Shown here: positions 1 through 12,689 of the stretch, piece by piece
Layout: each line of letters opens with the position of its first letter
Position numbering within the stretch: the first letter of the stretch is position 1
From: Casuarina equisetifolia
Taxonomy: Eukaryota > Streptophyta > Magnoliopsida > Fagales > Casuarinaceae
Assembly: GCA_028551475.1 (NCBI GenBank)
Contig: CM052354.1
Coordinates: 19,181,258-19,245,257, forward strand
Length of the DNA stretch: 64,000 nucleotides
Reading direction: 5' to 3'
Position numbers and translations under genes: made by a program
Notes under the pieces: generated by a model
What the model was told of the DNA's origin: nothing
The model's database searches: none
What the model saw: only the letters and a program-made list of their open reading frames with translations

Positions 1-745
1 CAAAATGTTCAATTTAGTCACAGAATGAAAAATGGGGATCTTGTTATGAACCTGACTGGCCATCACCTTTTTTTTTTTTAAGACAAGAATAATACCCTTA
101 CAAATTTTATTAATACTAATAAAATTAGACATAATAATCATAATTTAAATAAATATAAAGTAGGATATAATCTTAATCCTTAGAGTTTAATGACTTAATT
201 GGCTATTATATTAATAGTCATAATCTCTTGTGGAGAAACAAAAATATAAAGAAAATTGCTTAGATAATTTCTTTCCCCTTTTACATTGAAAGCTAGTCTT
301 TTAATAAGCTTCACTAAGTACAAAAAAGAAACATAATCGAAACAAATAAATACAAAAAGGGAAATAACAAAGGGAAGACAACCATGACCTTAAATGCTTG
401 TATCTTACTATTTTTAACTATAAATCAATCATTGACTTATTAAGAATCTTCACTAAACTTCTCAAATCCTTCTATATAATAATAAGATCACTTCAGGAGT
501 AAATGAGATGTTTATTCTTAAAGTTAATTCAAATCCACATTGAATTCATTGATTATATTTCTTATTACATAAATTACTAATTAAAAAAATCCTAATTTAA
601 AACCTAGGCACGTAACAGATCAAGTGTAGATCAATTTGGGATTGAATGGAGAAGTCAATATATAGCATGCGGGTAAGGTAGAGGAAATGATGGCTCACGC
701 CCTTTCTGCTTTATCATTTTCCTTGGAAGGTTGACGTCCAAGCTA
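1..745. other. AT-rich intergenic DNA upstream of XTH
   Basis: I see no open frame or RNA gene here. It is AT-rich plant intergenic sequence that runs into the XTH promoter. No transposon ends were recognised. Confidence 0.6.
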
Positions 746-757
746 GAGTATATATGT
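746..757 (+). promoter_or_regulatory. TATA-like element of the XTH gene
   Basis: A TATATAT core lies about 55 bp upstream of the XTH start codon at 808, in an otherwise mixed-composition stretch. Position and sequence fit a core promoter. This is inference only. Confidence 0.45.
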
Positions 758-807
758 TTGCTTCATAACACTAGCTTAGCCGAAGAACTACGTTTAAAGT
801 TACAAGA

Positions 808-2323
808 ATGTATTTTCCAGTTCTGGTCTCCCTCCTACTAGGTTGGGTGCTTGCAAGTGAAGGCAGTGACATTAGCTTCGATCAAAACTATTATGTCACA
901 TGGGGTGCTGATCATGTCTTATCTCTAGATCAAGGAAGGGAAATTCAGCTCTCAATGGATAACTTTTCGGGTTATTGTTTCTCTGTTGTTCTTTTTCTAC
1001 TTCTCAAAAATTAAGGGATAAAGAATCATCGCTTGTCAATTAATGTATCAACATGTCTTTTTTTTTTCGGGGGTGGGGGGGGGGGGGAGGCCCGGCCTCA
1101 ATCTTCTAATTTTCATATATTCTATTTATTTTTCTAACCTACTCGCAAACAAGCTTTTGCAGAGGATATTTTGGTTCTTTGTTCAAGTTGGTAGATACAA
1201 TGACGGATATAGCGCTTTGTTTTGAACAGAAATCTATCAATCATATATCCGAAGCATTTTAACACCTTTTGTAAATTCATCCGATATTTAAACAAGATAC
1301 CCAAAAAAAAGAAGGAAAATCCAATTTTAGTTAGCTCTTGCCAATATTTTATGTCAGAAAATATTGGCTCTTGTTTCTCTCTAATGATATCATCTTTTTG
1401 TTTCCTGCATAGGGGCTGGCTTTGCATCCAAGCTAAGCTATGGTTCTGGATTCTTTGATTTGAGGATGAAGCTACCGGACAAGGATTCTGCTGGAGTAGT
1501 TACTGCTTTCTATGTGAATTCAAAGCCCTTTCTTTTCTCATTGCTTATGTTTACATTCGATTCTCAATAAGAAAAACAGATCCTTTGATCTGACAAAGAA
1601 AACCTAGTCTGTTTATCTAAGTTTATTATCCTCGTGCTTACAGCTTACTTCTCAAGGTAGCAATCATGACGAGCTGGATTTCGAGTTCCTGGGCAACAGA
1701 GAAGGGAAGCCATACGAATTGCAGACAAATGTGTTTGTGAACGGTGAAGGAAATAGGGAGCAAAGAACTCTTCTTTGGTTTGATCCCACTGCAGATTTTC
1801 ACACTTACCAGATTCTATGGAACCAACATCAAATTGTGTAGGAAAATCCCTCCCTCCCTCCCTCCTTCTCTCCATCTGGATTACCTGAAATGGTGCTTTT
1901 GGAATTCTGCGTTACAGGTTCTTCGTGGACAGCATGCCCATTAGAGTATTCAAGAACAACACAAACGCTGGAGCTGTCTACCCATTGCGGCCAATGCAAG
2001 TAACGGCTAGCTTGTGGGACGGAGAAAGCTGGGCGACGGATGGAGGCCGGACAAAAACTAACTGGAGTTCTGCACCATTCAAAGCATATTTTCAAGGGTT
2101 TGATATCAGCGGCTGTGAAGCTCAAAACTCAAGCATTCGACAGTGTTACTCCTCCGGTGACTGGTGGAACACAGAAAAGTACTGGAATCTGGATCTCACA
2201 CAACAAAGTGCATACAGGAATGTCAGAAACAAGTACATGATCTATGACTACTGTTCTGATTGGCGTAGGTACCCAGTCCCTTCCCCGGAGTGCCTCCTGT
2301 ATCTAAGAGTTTCAAGGGGATGA
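808..2323 (+). CDS. XTH: Xyloglucan endotransglucosylase/hydrolase
   Basis: Four exons join in frame: 808-970, 1413-1513, 1644-1837 and 1918-2323, giving about 287 residues, the usual XTH length. Residues 1-19 are a hydrophobic signal peptide, so the product is secreted to the cell wall. There the family (GH16) cuts xyloglucan and rejoins or hydrolyses the chains during wall loosening. The GH16 catalytic motif [10 protein letters not shown] lies at about residues 96-105, with Glu nucleophile and acid/base. The XTH C-terminal signature follows (a Cys pair in CEAQ...RQC, then YMIYDYC and RRYP). The N-x-S/T glycosylation site often found just after the catalytic motif reads NRE here, so it is absent. 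All introns are GT-AG. Whether the enzyme mainly transfers or hydrolyses cannot be told from the sequence. Confidence 0.95.
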
Positions 2324-2900
2324 CATACTTCACCGAACTTATCTGCATATTCCTTGATTTTTTTTAGTCCTTGTTTGTTTGTATTTCTGATTTTCTGCAT
2401 GACCAAGGAAACTACATGTCCGGTGACACTAATCTCTTGGAAGATCTCTTCAATAAATTTCTTCCCCTTAACATAATAGAATTGCAAGTTTATTTATATT
2501 AAAAGACCCAAAAATTACCGCCTAAACTATTGTTGGGATAATAAAGAAAGTTTATATAAGAGATCTTACGAACAAATATTCATAACTATTACCTTGACAC
2601 TAAAGAATGTTTTATTTTTGTCCTAATTAATATGGTCCGACATTAAAAGCATATTGATTTTTACTCTATTATCAAAAAAAAAAAAAGACAAAAAAAAAGA
2701 CCCAAAGACGCAAATAAAAAATTAATTTAAAATTTAAAAAAACATTGTTTTCTTGTTTAATCCAATATATATTTATTTTATACACTTCTAGATTAAATAA
2801 CGTACTTCTATACTAAAAATCGATATAATAAGTATATAAGATCAATAATGATTATTATTTATGAAGGCAATAATTTATGAAATTAACATGCAATTTATGC
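2324..2900. other. Intergenic: XTH 3' flank and PIG-T upstream region
   Basis: AT-rich DNA with several A-runs (about 2671-2700 and 2735-2745). No coding frame was recognised. The right end passes into the PIG-T core promoter. Confidence 0.6.
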
Positions 2901-2910
2901 TATAAATAGA
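2901..2910 (+). promoter_or_regulatory. TATA box of PIG-T gene
   Basis: A TATAAATAGA element, a near-consensus plant TATA box, lies about 170 bp upstream of the ATG at 3081. That leaves room for a roughly 140 bp 5' leader. Confidence 0.55.
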
Positions 2911-3080
2911 GGGTATTTTAGGCAATTTAGTGGGCTACTTCTCTTAGAGTCGTAGCCCAGAACATCTCCGCCTCAACAGCAGCTCACTGTTTCTTCTCGC
3001 TCGACCCGTACCCGGAGCTTATGGCGGACAGTGCCGGAGCTTAAGTTTGCTTGCACAGGGCCGGCAAGCGGAACCTCCCT

Positions 3081-6000
3081 ATGGCCTGTCTTCCGACGTT
3101 GAGTCTCTATCTCACTCTTATATTTTCCTTCCAAATCGTGTTCCTCGCAACAGCCTCCGGATCGGTTCTACGAAATGGGGGTCAAGAAGAGTTCTTGGAG
3201 GAGTTGCTGCTACGACCCTTACCTGATCGGAAGGTATTAGCGCATTTCCATTTCGAAAGCAGAGCTCCGCCGTCTCTCTCGGAATCTTATGGCCGGCACC
3301 ACCACCTCTTTCCCAAAGCCATTGCTCAGCTGGTATGTTCTGACCTCCGTTTGGTTTCTGGGAAAGTTTTGGGTAGTGGGATCGTAGAGGAAACAGACAA
3401 TAAGTTTCTTGTATCTTGTACCTTTGGCTTTATTTGCTCTGTAGAATCCCAACTCAGTAAATGAAAGATTTGATGTTGCACTACTTATGGGAAGGTATTT
3501 TTATCCATTGACATGTTTTTATTGGGGTTGATCAAAGTGACAACAATCTGTCCTTGTGTGAGTTGAATTAGATTAGTAAGAAACAACTGAGTATACTGTC
3601 TGACTCAAGCCCTCCACTTAACTGCAAACCTTATATTGTTTGATTCTTCTGCTACGAGTGTGATCATACGCTGTTTAAATCAAATTGCTCTTGGGCTGCC
3701 GCTTATCCCCAGTTAAGATCCTTAATTGCAATGCGTATGTATTCATAATTCTCTTGGTTTGAGTTACCTTCATTTTTATGATAACTCCAACGGGCACCTT
3801 GGATTGGAAGCCAAGACAAGGCAATATTGATTTTTATCATCCTTTGCTTTTTTCCAAATAAGATCAACAATATGACCATTGTTATAAGCTAAACTCAGAG
3901 TGAATTTGGTTTAATAATTAAATATGCTAAATGGGTCATTCAATTCTATTGCTTGAAATAGGTTCAGAAATTCCGAATTAAGGAAATGGAATTATCTTTT
4001 ACTCAAGGTCGATGGAACTATGACCGGTGGGGTGGTTTTGACCCCATCTCAAGCAGCAATGCAAAGCCTCCAGGAGTGGAGTTGTGGGCTGTGTTTGATG
4101 TTCCCCAATCTCAGGTTGATGCTTCCTGGAAGAATCTTACCCATACCCTTTCAGGACTCTTCTGTGCTTCAATTAACTTCCTGGAGTTTTCTGCCACTTA
4201 TTCTGCTCCTGAATGGAGCTTTCAAGCATCTTCAGGCACTCTGAGGTATGGAACATTGCCCCGTGAGGCTGTTTGCACTGAGAACCTAACTCCCTGGTTG
4301 AAGCTCCTTCCATGTCGTGATAGAGCTGGGCTTTCTGCCTTGATGGACAGACCCTCTATATATAGAGGATATTATCATTCTCAGCGGTTGCATTTGACCT
4401 CATATGAATTTGATTCTGGTGGGTTGGAATCGGGAATTATACTGGAACAAACACTTACAGTTGTCCTTCAACCTAATAGTCAGAGAGCTAGTAAAACTTA
4501 TTCCATTGGAACAACATCACAACCAAACTGGTCTTTGAGTTCCATTTTTGGGAGGAAAGTTACTGGAAGGTGTGTTCTCTCCAAGTCTAGTAATGTTTAC
4601 CTTCAACTTGAGAGAGGTCTGGTGACTGAACTGGTGAAACTACAGAAAAATGTGATGTCCGAGGCTGATAGCGTAGGCGCTGAATGGTTATGGAGTAACC
4701 CTGGCTTTGATTTGTCTGTTGAACCTGACAGGGTGCTTAAAGAAGTCAATAGCTTGCAAAGCAAGAGCTCATCTGTTCTTTGTGGATATTCACTTGCAAA
4801 ATACAATAACTCTGAGCCATTTGATTTAGGCCTTACGTGGAAGCTTCCTGTAGTTTGGTCGTGTCCACAAGCACCATTACATGCCAGTCGGTTCTTGATG
4901 GGTAGTGGGAATGAAAGAGGTGCTATTACAATATCTCTGATATCCGCAGGGCTAAATGAGGGTCTTCTTGGTGTGAATGCTGTTGAAGACGTGTGTAAAT
5001 TGCAAGTTGACATTTTCCAAGTTGTGCCTTGGTATATTAGGGTGTATTTTCACACCCTACAAATTTTTGTTGATGGACAACCTCAGGCACTTGTGGATGT
5101 TGTTGAGAAGATGCATGTTTCACCTTCTGAAGACAAGATATCGCCCGGGGTGATGGAGCTGATTCTGAAATTTCCTTGCAGTGTGAAATCAGCCACTTTA
5201 ACTTTGGAGTTTGATAAGGTGCGAAGCATATGATCTGATATTTAAAAAAAAAAAAAATGGATTATTTTTTGATAAGCATTTTGATTTAGATTGAAGCTTT
5301 GTTGTTAAGAAAATTGAATTACACATCTCTTTGGTTAGATACAGAATACTATTTCCCAAGGCCTCATACATAGGTAACTCTTAAATGTCATATTCTGTCA
5401 AATAACCAGACTTAACCTCCATAATCATAAGAGGGTTTTAAGTGAAGTACAATAGGCATCTTTGCTCTTACCTCAATTGTTGATGTTAGCAATGAAGTCA
5501 ACATTTCCTTAATCCCCAACCTAAACTTGCTCAACTAAGCTCTGCTTCCAACTTTGCTTCCTCAGTTTTGCTTTGAGCCTAAATTTCAGTATGTGAGAGT
5601 TCTTTAAGATTATGGGGCATTCTAACTGCAAGTGAGACTTTATAGGATCTACCTAATTACATTTCTTACTTTGAGGCTTCGTGGGCCCCAATTTAAATTT
5701 GCATTTGGTTTCTGTATTCTAAATTGTTGATAATCGTGCCGGTTCTTTATAACATGTATCATATCTCCACAGGGATTTTTGCACATCGATGAATATCCTC
5801 CAGATGCTAATCAAGGTTTTGACATTCCATCTGCCGTAATAAGTTTTCCCAACTTCCACGCAAGCACACCTTATCTTGAAGATAACTCTTTGACCAAGTC
5901 ACCCTTCTTGTCTAAATTTCTGGTATTATTTTACTTCTTTTATGGCATTGGTTACAAATATGCTTCGGATTTCCTTGACTAATATGATTGAATGTCTGGA

Positions 6001-7507
6001 TTTGTGGTGCAGAAAAACAGTCCTGTTCGATCTTACACAGAAGTATTACTTGTACCCTTGACAACTCCTGACTTTAGCATGCCTTACAATGTCATTACAA
6101 TTACATGCACGGTATTTGCATTATATTTTGGATCTTTGGTTAATGTACTTCGAAGACGTGTTGGTGAGGAGGAAAGAATTCTGAAAGAGAGAGGTAACTC
6201 TTATCTCTTGGCGTATGTTGTTTTTACTAATTCATGACCATTCAAATGTGTAGAACAATTAGTAAGCATCCATTTTTCTTGGTTCTATATCAGAGTCCTA
6301 CTCATAATTGTTTTGAGTTCAATTAGCACTATTATGTCAGATCTTCTGTCTGTGTATGTGCATTTCTATCTCTGTGTGCTTATCTTTATCTGCTGTGTTT
6401 GAACGGGTCATAGCAACAATTGTAGCAAGAGTCGTCAATAAAGGGTAAGCCAACAAAAAATAAAAGGCATATGGATGGACCTCCTAGAGTATACACTAAC
6501 TAATCAACAAAAGCCAAGAGAGAAGATGGAAGATTGGCTTGAGATAGTCGTCCATTAGTATCAATGAAAAATAGTCCTGCATATCAAAGGAAGCGCTGCT
6601 CCCTTATAACTCCTCCATATGTTGGCAAAAATTAAAGCCTGCATGCATAGAATAATAAGTGCAATACGTGTGTACTAATCATATAGAGACTGATAAGAAA
6701 AAGGAAATTTAAAGATACCAAAAAAAGTGTCACCTAGAATTGAAGCTTTCCACTTATCAATAAGCAAGCATGACATCCTAACTTTAACTTTGCAAGAATG
6801 TTTGACTTTCGCTTCTTCCCTCGGTGAATTCTCTAAGGAAATTTATGCAATAAATTTATTTTCTCTGTGAATCATTTGAGGCTTTTGTTTTGCCATTAAT
6901 ACCCATTAGGTTGGATATGGCAGAGTATATGCATATCAATGCGTATCTAACTTCCATTTTCTAAAAATGGCACAATGTTTTGTGTTAATGTAGGAAGTCC
7001 AATTACTCAAGCTTCTTCTTGAAAGAAGAAAAAGAAACTAGAATCTTTAACTCTCCAGAATATGAAATCCCTTAAGTGTTGCAAAATTCAATTCCATTTG
7101 GTAACTATTTTCCATTTTAAGAAGAGCTAACCTAAAGATGATACATGATAACTGTGAAAATCCTATTTTCTTTTTCACTCCGGTCATGGTTGAAGTTATT
7201 TAATCTTGAGCTAATCATCATTGTTATCATGAAAGGAAAATATAAATCATCCTAATTATTTATTCTACAATATAACTGGCTCTTTGCTTCCTAGCTTCTT
7301 ACGTTTACTTTTCATATTTTGCTTTCAGCTACCAAAAAATCTGGTCGGCTCTCTCAGCTACTGTCCAAGTTGTCTGCAAGGCTTAGAGGAAAAGAGTGGG
7401 AGTCTCCTCCCGAGTCAGCCTCATCATCTTTCATCAGTTCAAAACTTATGCTTAAAGTGGGAATGGTTACTGTGACCGCCATTGTTTGGCAGTATTTTTC
7501 CCGATGA
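3081..7507 (+). CDS. PIGT: GPI transamidase subunit PIG-T (GPI16 family)
   Basis: Five exons join in frame: 3081-3332, 3962-5218, 5773-5922, 6013-6193 and 7329-7507 (about 672 residues). PIG-T is a luminal ER subunit of the complex that attaches GPI anchors to proteins. The start at 3081 is the first ATG of the frame and begins a signal peptide (residues about 1-30). Family landmarks are [14 protein letters not shown], the very conserved CTENLTPW followed by KLLPC, GLSALMD, and near the end [10 protein letters not shown] leading into a membrane helix (about residues 578-600). The Cys in CTENLTPW is probably the one that pairs with the catalytic PIG-K subunit (family knowledge). A second hydrophobic stretch closes the protein. 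Intron 4 (6194-7328) is long and I see no gene in it. Confidence 0.95.
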
Positions 7508-8309
7508 CGCCTTTAGTTGGACAAATGTACAGAACCTGCCGGAGTTTTGTGTAGAATATGAGTCTTCAATTCAAAACTAACACCTTATTTTCACGAGTAG
7601 GAATACAGAGATTGTTAAGAACTAACTTGAAGTACATATCAAAATTTGGGCCATCTTTTTTGAGAATATTCTGACTTTGAAACATGAATCTCTCCCACGC
7701 CACTACTTGGCAGTATTTAAAATTTCCCTAGTTCGTAGTTGCATGTATTATATCACATGTGAAACAAGATTATTAGGCTATGAAACTAAAGATCCGATAA
7801 ACTTGGCTCAGATTTCCTTAAAGCCGGAAAAGTTCTCTAATTTCGACCTCAAAAGTATCCCTTCAAGTTGCCAACTTCGGTCCGTTGATTAATGAGCTGC
7901 AAAACGAAACAGGAATATATTACAGAGAATCCTTTCTACAAATCATTAATCAATGTTGCTCATTTCTGGTAATATTAATTGATTTGTAGAAGAGGAAGCT
8001 TGATTTTAACCAAATCATCATAGTTGTCTAAACATATGACTTGCTGGTACTGGGTTTTCTTGAATGCTTCGCTGCCAGAACATGCTTCTTCAGCAGAAGC
8101 TCTATATCCAATACCATATCCTTTTTGTAGCACCCATAAGTTGGGATTACGAAGTAAAATCTCCATACAGAAAAACATAATTACATGCCATATGATCAAA
8201 CAAAACAGAAAAAACATGACATACGGAACATAGCACCAGGAAGTCTGATGGCTAGTAACCATTTTCACCACTTCACTCATCTAATCTGCTCATGGCTCGA
8301 TGCCACCTT
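7508..8309. other. Intergenic between convergent PIG-T and the next gene
   Basis: This holds the 3' flanks of two convergent genes. The short open frames at 7677-7892 and 8024-8280 resemble no family I know and have no splice context. The left end is probably PIG-T 3' UTR and the right end 3' UTR of the minus-strand gene. Confidence 0.5.
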
Positions 8310-9507
8310 CTACTTGTGGTTCTTCCTTCTTATAATAACCTCAGGAACCTTCAGATCATCCAAGAAGAGCCTGCCAATGGATTCTTTCATCATGAAAACT
8401 CTTATCACGTCTTCTGGTTTTTGATATGCTTTGGAATTGAAGTCCGATGCACCTTCGGACTTCACATCTGCACAAGGCTTCTGCTTCTCTTGAATCTCGG
8501 CAAGCTGCTTAATGTCTTCCTCCAGTTTGACTACCTTGGCCTGCAGAGCCTTCACCTCTAATTCTTGACCCTCAAACTTCTTTCCATCAGGAACTGAACT
8601 CGAGACAATCTTCCAAAGAACTGGTCCACCTGCAATTAAAGTAGAAACCAGTGTTAACTATTAACCAATAAGGGAAACCTAGCAAAAATTTGGTCATCCA
8701 TCGGTTTGGAAGATTTCGTAGATTCTCGGAGACATGGTAGAATCTTCTAAGCATTTTCACAGTACGTATAATGTCCAGTGGTTACAAAGTAGAAGCAAGG
8801 TAGAGTACGTTCATGGCAATGTGACCAACAGCGTCTGCTTCTGAACAATTTACTCAACATTAGAAACATCATAGGGCTTCACATTCGCATACTACATCGT
8901 CAGGATATACAAGATGCATCTGTCTATCCAGACCAGAAAGAATACTAGTCAGAAACATTCAGAATGATTAAGCATTTCTACGAACTGTAGATTCTGCTCC
9001 TTAGTGCATGTGTGAACTTAAACACCATATTAACTTCTCTACAAGAGAGAACAATTCCGTGATGAGGAGGACCATCAATCTGTTGCATATTAATTCGACA
9101 GAAATGAACACAGAACACAATACTAGAAAGTCTATTGGCAAATTCGTAACACATAACTCAAATCGTGAAGCCAATTCAGATCCTTCAATCCAACATGCAA
9201 ATGATCCTTGTACTACTCTTAACACGCATCAATTTGGAAGAAAGGACAAGACGACCTAAGAGGTGGGGTGTGAAATACCTGGTACGAAGCTCTTGACAAC
9301 CTCCTTACCGCCATAAATGGCGGTGTTTTTGGCCAAGTTGGTGACCAGAGTCTGACTGACGTTGTTCCTAACGGCGCTGTCGACCTTGGTAGCGGCGGCG
9401 GAACCAAAACCATAAACGCCCGACCACCAGCCCTTGACGATCGTCAGATCGGGTGTGTTACGTCTCAGTGAGTCACTTGTCCAGGAAATGTAATCCCAAA
9501 CCCCCAT
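8310..9507 (-). CDS. Uncharacterised plant protein, about 182 residues
   Basis: Two exons on the minus strand (9507-9279 and 8629-8310) join in frame with GT-AG ends. I do not know a named function. The N-terminus starts MGVWDYISWTSDSLRR; residues about 25-75 contain a Gly/Ala-rich, mildly hydrophobic stretch (GVYGFGSAAATK) that could be amphipathic. Residues about 101-128 form a heptad-like Lys/Glu/Leu segment (VKALQAKVVKLEEDIKQL), likely a short coiled coil. The C-terminus is basic (RRKNHK). The start at 9507 was chosen over an upstream in-frame ATG at 9639 because the extension is low-complexity and basic, typical of translated leader. The product is probably cytosolic or membrane-peripheral (inference). 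Confidence 0.75.
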
Positions 9508-9639
9508 CTTTCTTTCTCTCTCTCGCCGATCTCTCAAGCGCAAAAGCAAGATGCTTACTTTACGTCTTCTTGCAAAACTAGGACACTGTGTGTGTGCAAC
9601 CCCTCCATGCTTTTTAAAGGTGGCCAGTGCTCTTCCCAA

Positions 9640-10952
9640 CGGTTGACTGAGATGTGACTCAGGGAGACAGAAGTCTATAAATTATATCATTCCTTTCTTT
9701 TCCCAAAAAATAATAAATTGATTTCTGTCATGCTCTCCGGATATTTAAATGGAGAATTAGATTAGTGAATAAAACACATGCATATTTGTTTGTTTATTTA
9801 CTTTTAAATAAACTCTAATTCCCTTCATTATTTTAGTAAAAAATCATGGTAATTACGTGGTATAATATTAAAAATATGATAATTATACCTCAAAAAAGAG
9901 TCGTTTGTATTACAGTATAAGTACGGAGCCGAAAAAAGAATAGAGTACAAAAAGTAAGATTTTGTGGTCGTGTATACCCTTTGTGTAACAAATATTTGAA
10001 TTCGAAAATTAGCCATCACAGATATCAGTTTATACATTCATGTAAGCCTCTTCTTTAATTTCTTCAACAGGGGAAATAACAGAACGTTTAAACACTCTTT
10101 CAGTTCTGGTCACACGACTTAAACCAAGAACACCTTGTTAGACGAATACAAACATTTCCGAAACCAAAATATATACACCTTGTTGAACACGATTTTTCCG
10201 TCATGAGGCACAAGGTACAAGCACGTTTTTTCCAGGAACAAGTGGATCCAAGATCTCACAGTCTGCAACAAAAAGCACAAAGTATGTCAATCACAACACA
10301 ATGAAAGTAATGTTTTACAAACTTTCAGTAAAGATGAGAAGTATCTTCACCAGATGCAGCATCAATAGATTAGGAAGAACAACTTATTTACTGCATGATT
10401 GGCATTCAGTTGAATATATAGCAGTTTGGGAAAATAGCTTTCATTAGTGCTCCTACATGACCAGCACGTCAATGTAGAGACAGGCAGCATAAACCCCTCT
10501 CCATCCCAACTAGAAGATGAGAAAGTAAAATTCCTCGGCAAAGCATATCTCAAGAGTCCAAGAATGACAAACGGAATAGCCAGAATGAGCAACTCTTCCT
10601 GGCCTTGGGCAAGCGATGAAAATTTGAGTCCAAGAGAATTTAGTTTTAGAAGGTATAGGTTCACACTTATTGAAAAAAACGAAACAAAATTGTTAGTCCA
10701 AGAGAGATCTCTCTACGAACAGATCAGAATTTGTAGATGCTGGATAGTATGTGTTTTCGATCTAGAAATAGGCCAGAGGTTATGCAAATGAAACATTGAA
10801 ACAGCCCACCCACACAAATAAAAACAAAAAGGAAAAAGGTGAAAATGACAGCATAAAGGAAACCTAATAGGTGTCAAAAACATCACACAAAACTCAAACT
10901 TATTCCGCAAGATCAATTCAACTGAAACTGACCAATACCTTGATAGGTTAAT
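9640..10952. other. Intergenic and probable 3' UTR exon of the 77-residue gene
   Basis: No convincing coding exon was found. On the minus strand a donor-like site lies near 10940, just after the 77-residue gene's stop, and an acceptor-like TTGTTGCAG lies just upstream (minus sense) of about 10266. The transcript may therefore have a spliced 3' UTR reaching about 10.1 kb. The minus-strand frame at 10362-10664 has no recognisable content. Confidence 0.4.
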
Positions 10953-11815
10953 TCACAGAGACAGCCCAGCAAAAAGTAACTCCAACTCCTGGTCCTGTGA
11001 TGCAGTTCTCTGACATAAAAAGGCATTGATAAATACAACCCACAGCATTAAAGCCTAACAAGAATTACTTAATACACCAAAGAGTCGAAAATGTATGTTA
11101 AGCAAACTTGTATTTCAAATTGCCTTTTAAACAAACAACAGTTACACTGGTTTAACCACTTTTTTCTAATTTCTTAAATAGGGAATGATGGTGTTATTCA
11201 TGCATCTAACTAAGCAACTTAGAAAGCAAGATACGTAAAATTCTATACATAATATCTCCCTAATTTGTAGGACTTGATCATTTGTACACGGTTACAACTA
11301 TATGGGCTTTTGTAAAGGAATTTACACACAGGTCTATAACAACGACATATCACTATGTCCAGCTTTTTAATTTTACTGATGTGTATCTTTTTTAAAGACC
11401 TCTAAGTACCTTTGTTTAAGCTACCCAAGTCCTAATTAGAATATAAGAAATACAAAAAATGGCTCAGGCTACACTCACTTTTCCAAAGATATCTGTGTTC
11501 ATATGTAGTTGAAAACATATCCATCCACAAGAGTAGCAAAAAGCTTTAGAAGTAAATGCAAAAAAGTTACACCTAAAACTTACAGCAACAACAGAAAACA
11601 AACATTTAGATGAAAAATATAGGTCCAGTGTCAAAAACCTGAATCGAAATAAGTTGCAATATTTTATTGAGGACCCGCAAGCGATGAGTAGCATAAGTGC
11701 TGTTCATAGGAAGCCGGTTCATTCTCTCCATTTCTGTATGAACTGCCGCCTGCTTCTCTTCAAACCCCATTTGCTTCTGTTGAGTTTTAGGATTGGTGCT
11801 AACGATGCCGTCCAT
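10953..11815 (-). CDS. Small uncharacterised plant protein, 77 residues
   Basis: Two short exons on the minus strand (11815-11639, 59 codons; 11009-10953, 18 codons plus stop) join exactly in frame. The protein begins MDGIVSTNPKTQQ. It contains a polar helical segment ending ATHRLRVLNKILQLI, then the last exon RTASQDQELELLFAGLSL. The ending matches a pattern I recall from conserved short plant proteins of unknown function, but I cannot name the family. An in-frame TAG just upstream of the ATG fixes the start. A 5' UTR exon probably lies near 12606-12655, ending at a GTAAGT donor, so the gene has long non-coding introns around a very short coding part. Likely soluble; role unknown. Confidence 0.7.
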
Positions 11816-12605
11816 AGTCTACTGAAGGGCTCGGATGCCCCTAGAGTGAGAACACTGAACAATATAACAGTACAGTTTATTACGGACAAGAATACACCCA
11901 ACTTAAACAAATAAAAAGATAGAAAGAAGTGCACATTTGACAATGACCACAGTGGAACCTATGTTTGCACACCTCTTGACCACAACTCTCATTTGTACCC
12001 CAGATTTTGAATTAAAGCTAATAGATGCCAAAATTTAACAGGCAACGAAATCGGGACAGGATCCTCCAATGCCTAACAAAAGCAAGAGGTTCCCACTGAC
12101 GAATTAAGAAAGCAAATTCCGTTTGATATAGCACTATTCTCGAAATAGAGTATGGGCCTTCGTATGCAAGTATATCATCTATAAAGAAACTTGTTCCACC
12201 TGAACTCAAAGCCTCAACTAGACTACCCATCAATACAGCCTTCCTAATTACTCCTAATAAGCTGGAAGACCAAGAATAAAATCAAGTTACTGAAACTCTG
12301 GAGACGTGTCAAGCCTAATTTATGGTTTAATTGGCGGGAAAAGAATGGAAACAACTTAAAAAAGCAAAATGAAAACAAACTTTACATGAAAATTTTCCTC
12401 GAAAGACAGTGGCTTCAGGTTTATTATTATCGAATAGGGCTTTTCCGTTTCTGAAAGAAATAGAAATCTTGAAAATCAAACAGTTTCAATTTCGTCAATT
12501 CCTTTAAATTCATGGACGCCAAACTGCGTTTGAAATGCCCTACAACGAAGGAACTAAGCCAACAACTCCACGAAGAAACAAGGCAAGGGAAAGAGCAACT
12601 TACAG

Positions 12606-12655
12606 GTCGCGACGTTGGAAGCCCTACAACAGTCTTCTCCACCCCGACAATTTGG
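12606..12655 (-). other. Probable 5' UTR exon of the 77-residue gene
   Basis: On the minus strand this GC-richer stretch ends at a GTAAGT donor just below 12606 and precedes the coding exon at 11815 by an intron of about 0.8 kb. The acceptor would be the CTCTAG near 11844. No start codon in frame is needed here. Inference from splice signals only. Confidence 0.4.
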
Positions 12656-12689
12656 AGAACGAAAGGAGAATGCTAGGATCTGGTCTGGC

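Noticed and set aside
1062..1090. T-run followed by G-run in XTH intron 1
   Set aside because: Simple homopolymer tract in an intron, possibly of uncertain length; no function inferred.
4603..5013. 136-codon open frame on the minus strand within PIG-T exon 2
   Set aside because: It is antisense to a strongly conserved exon and has no family features; it is a shadow of the coding strand.
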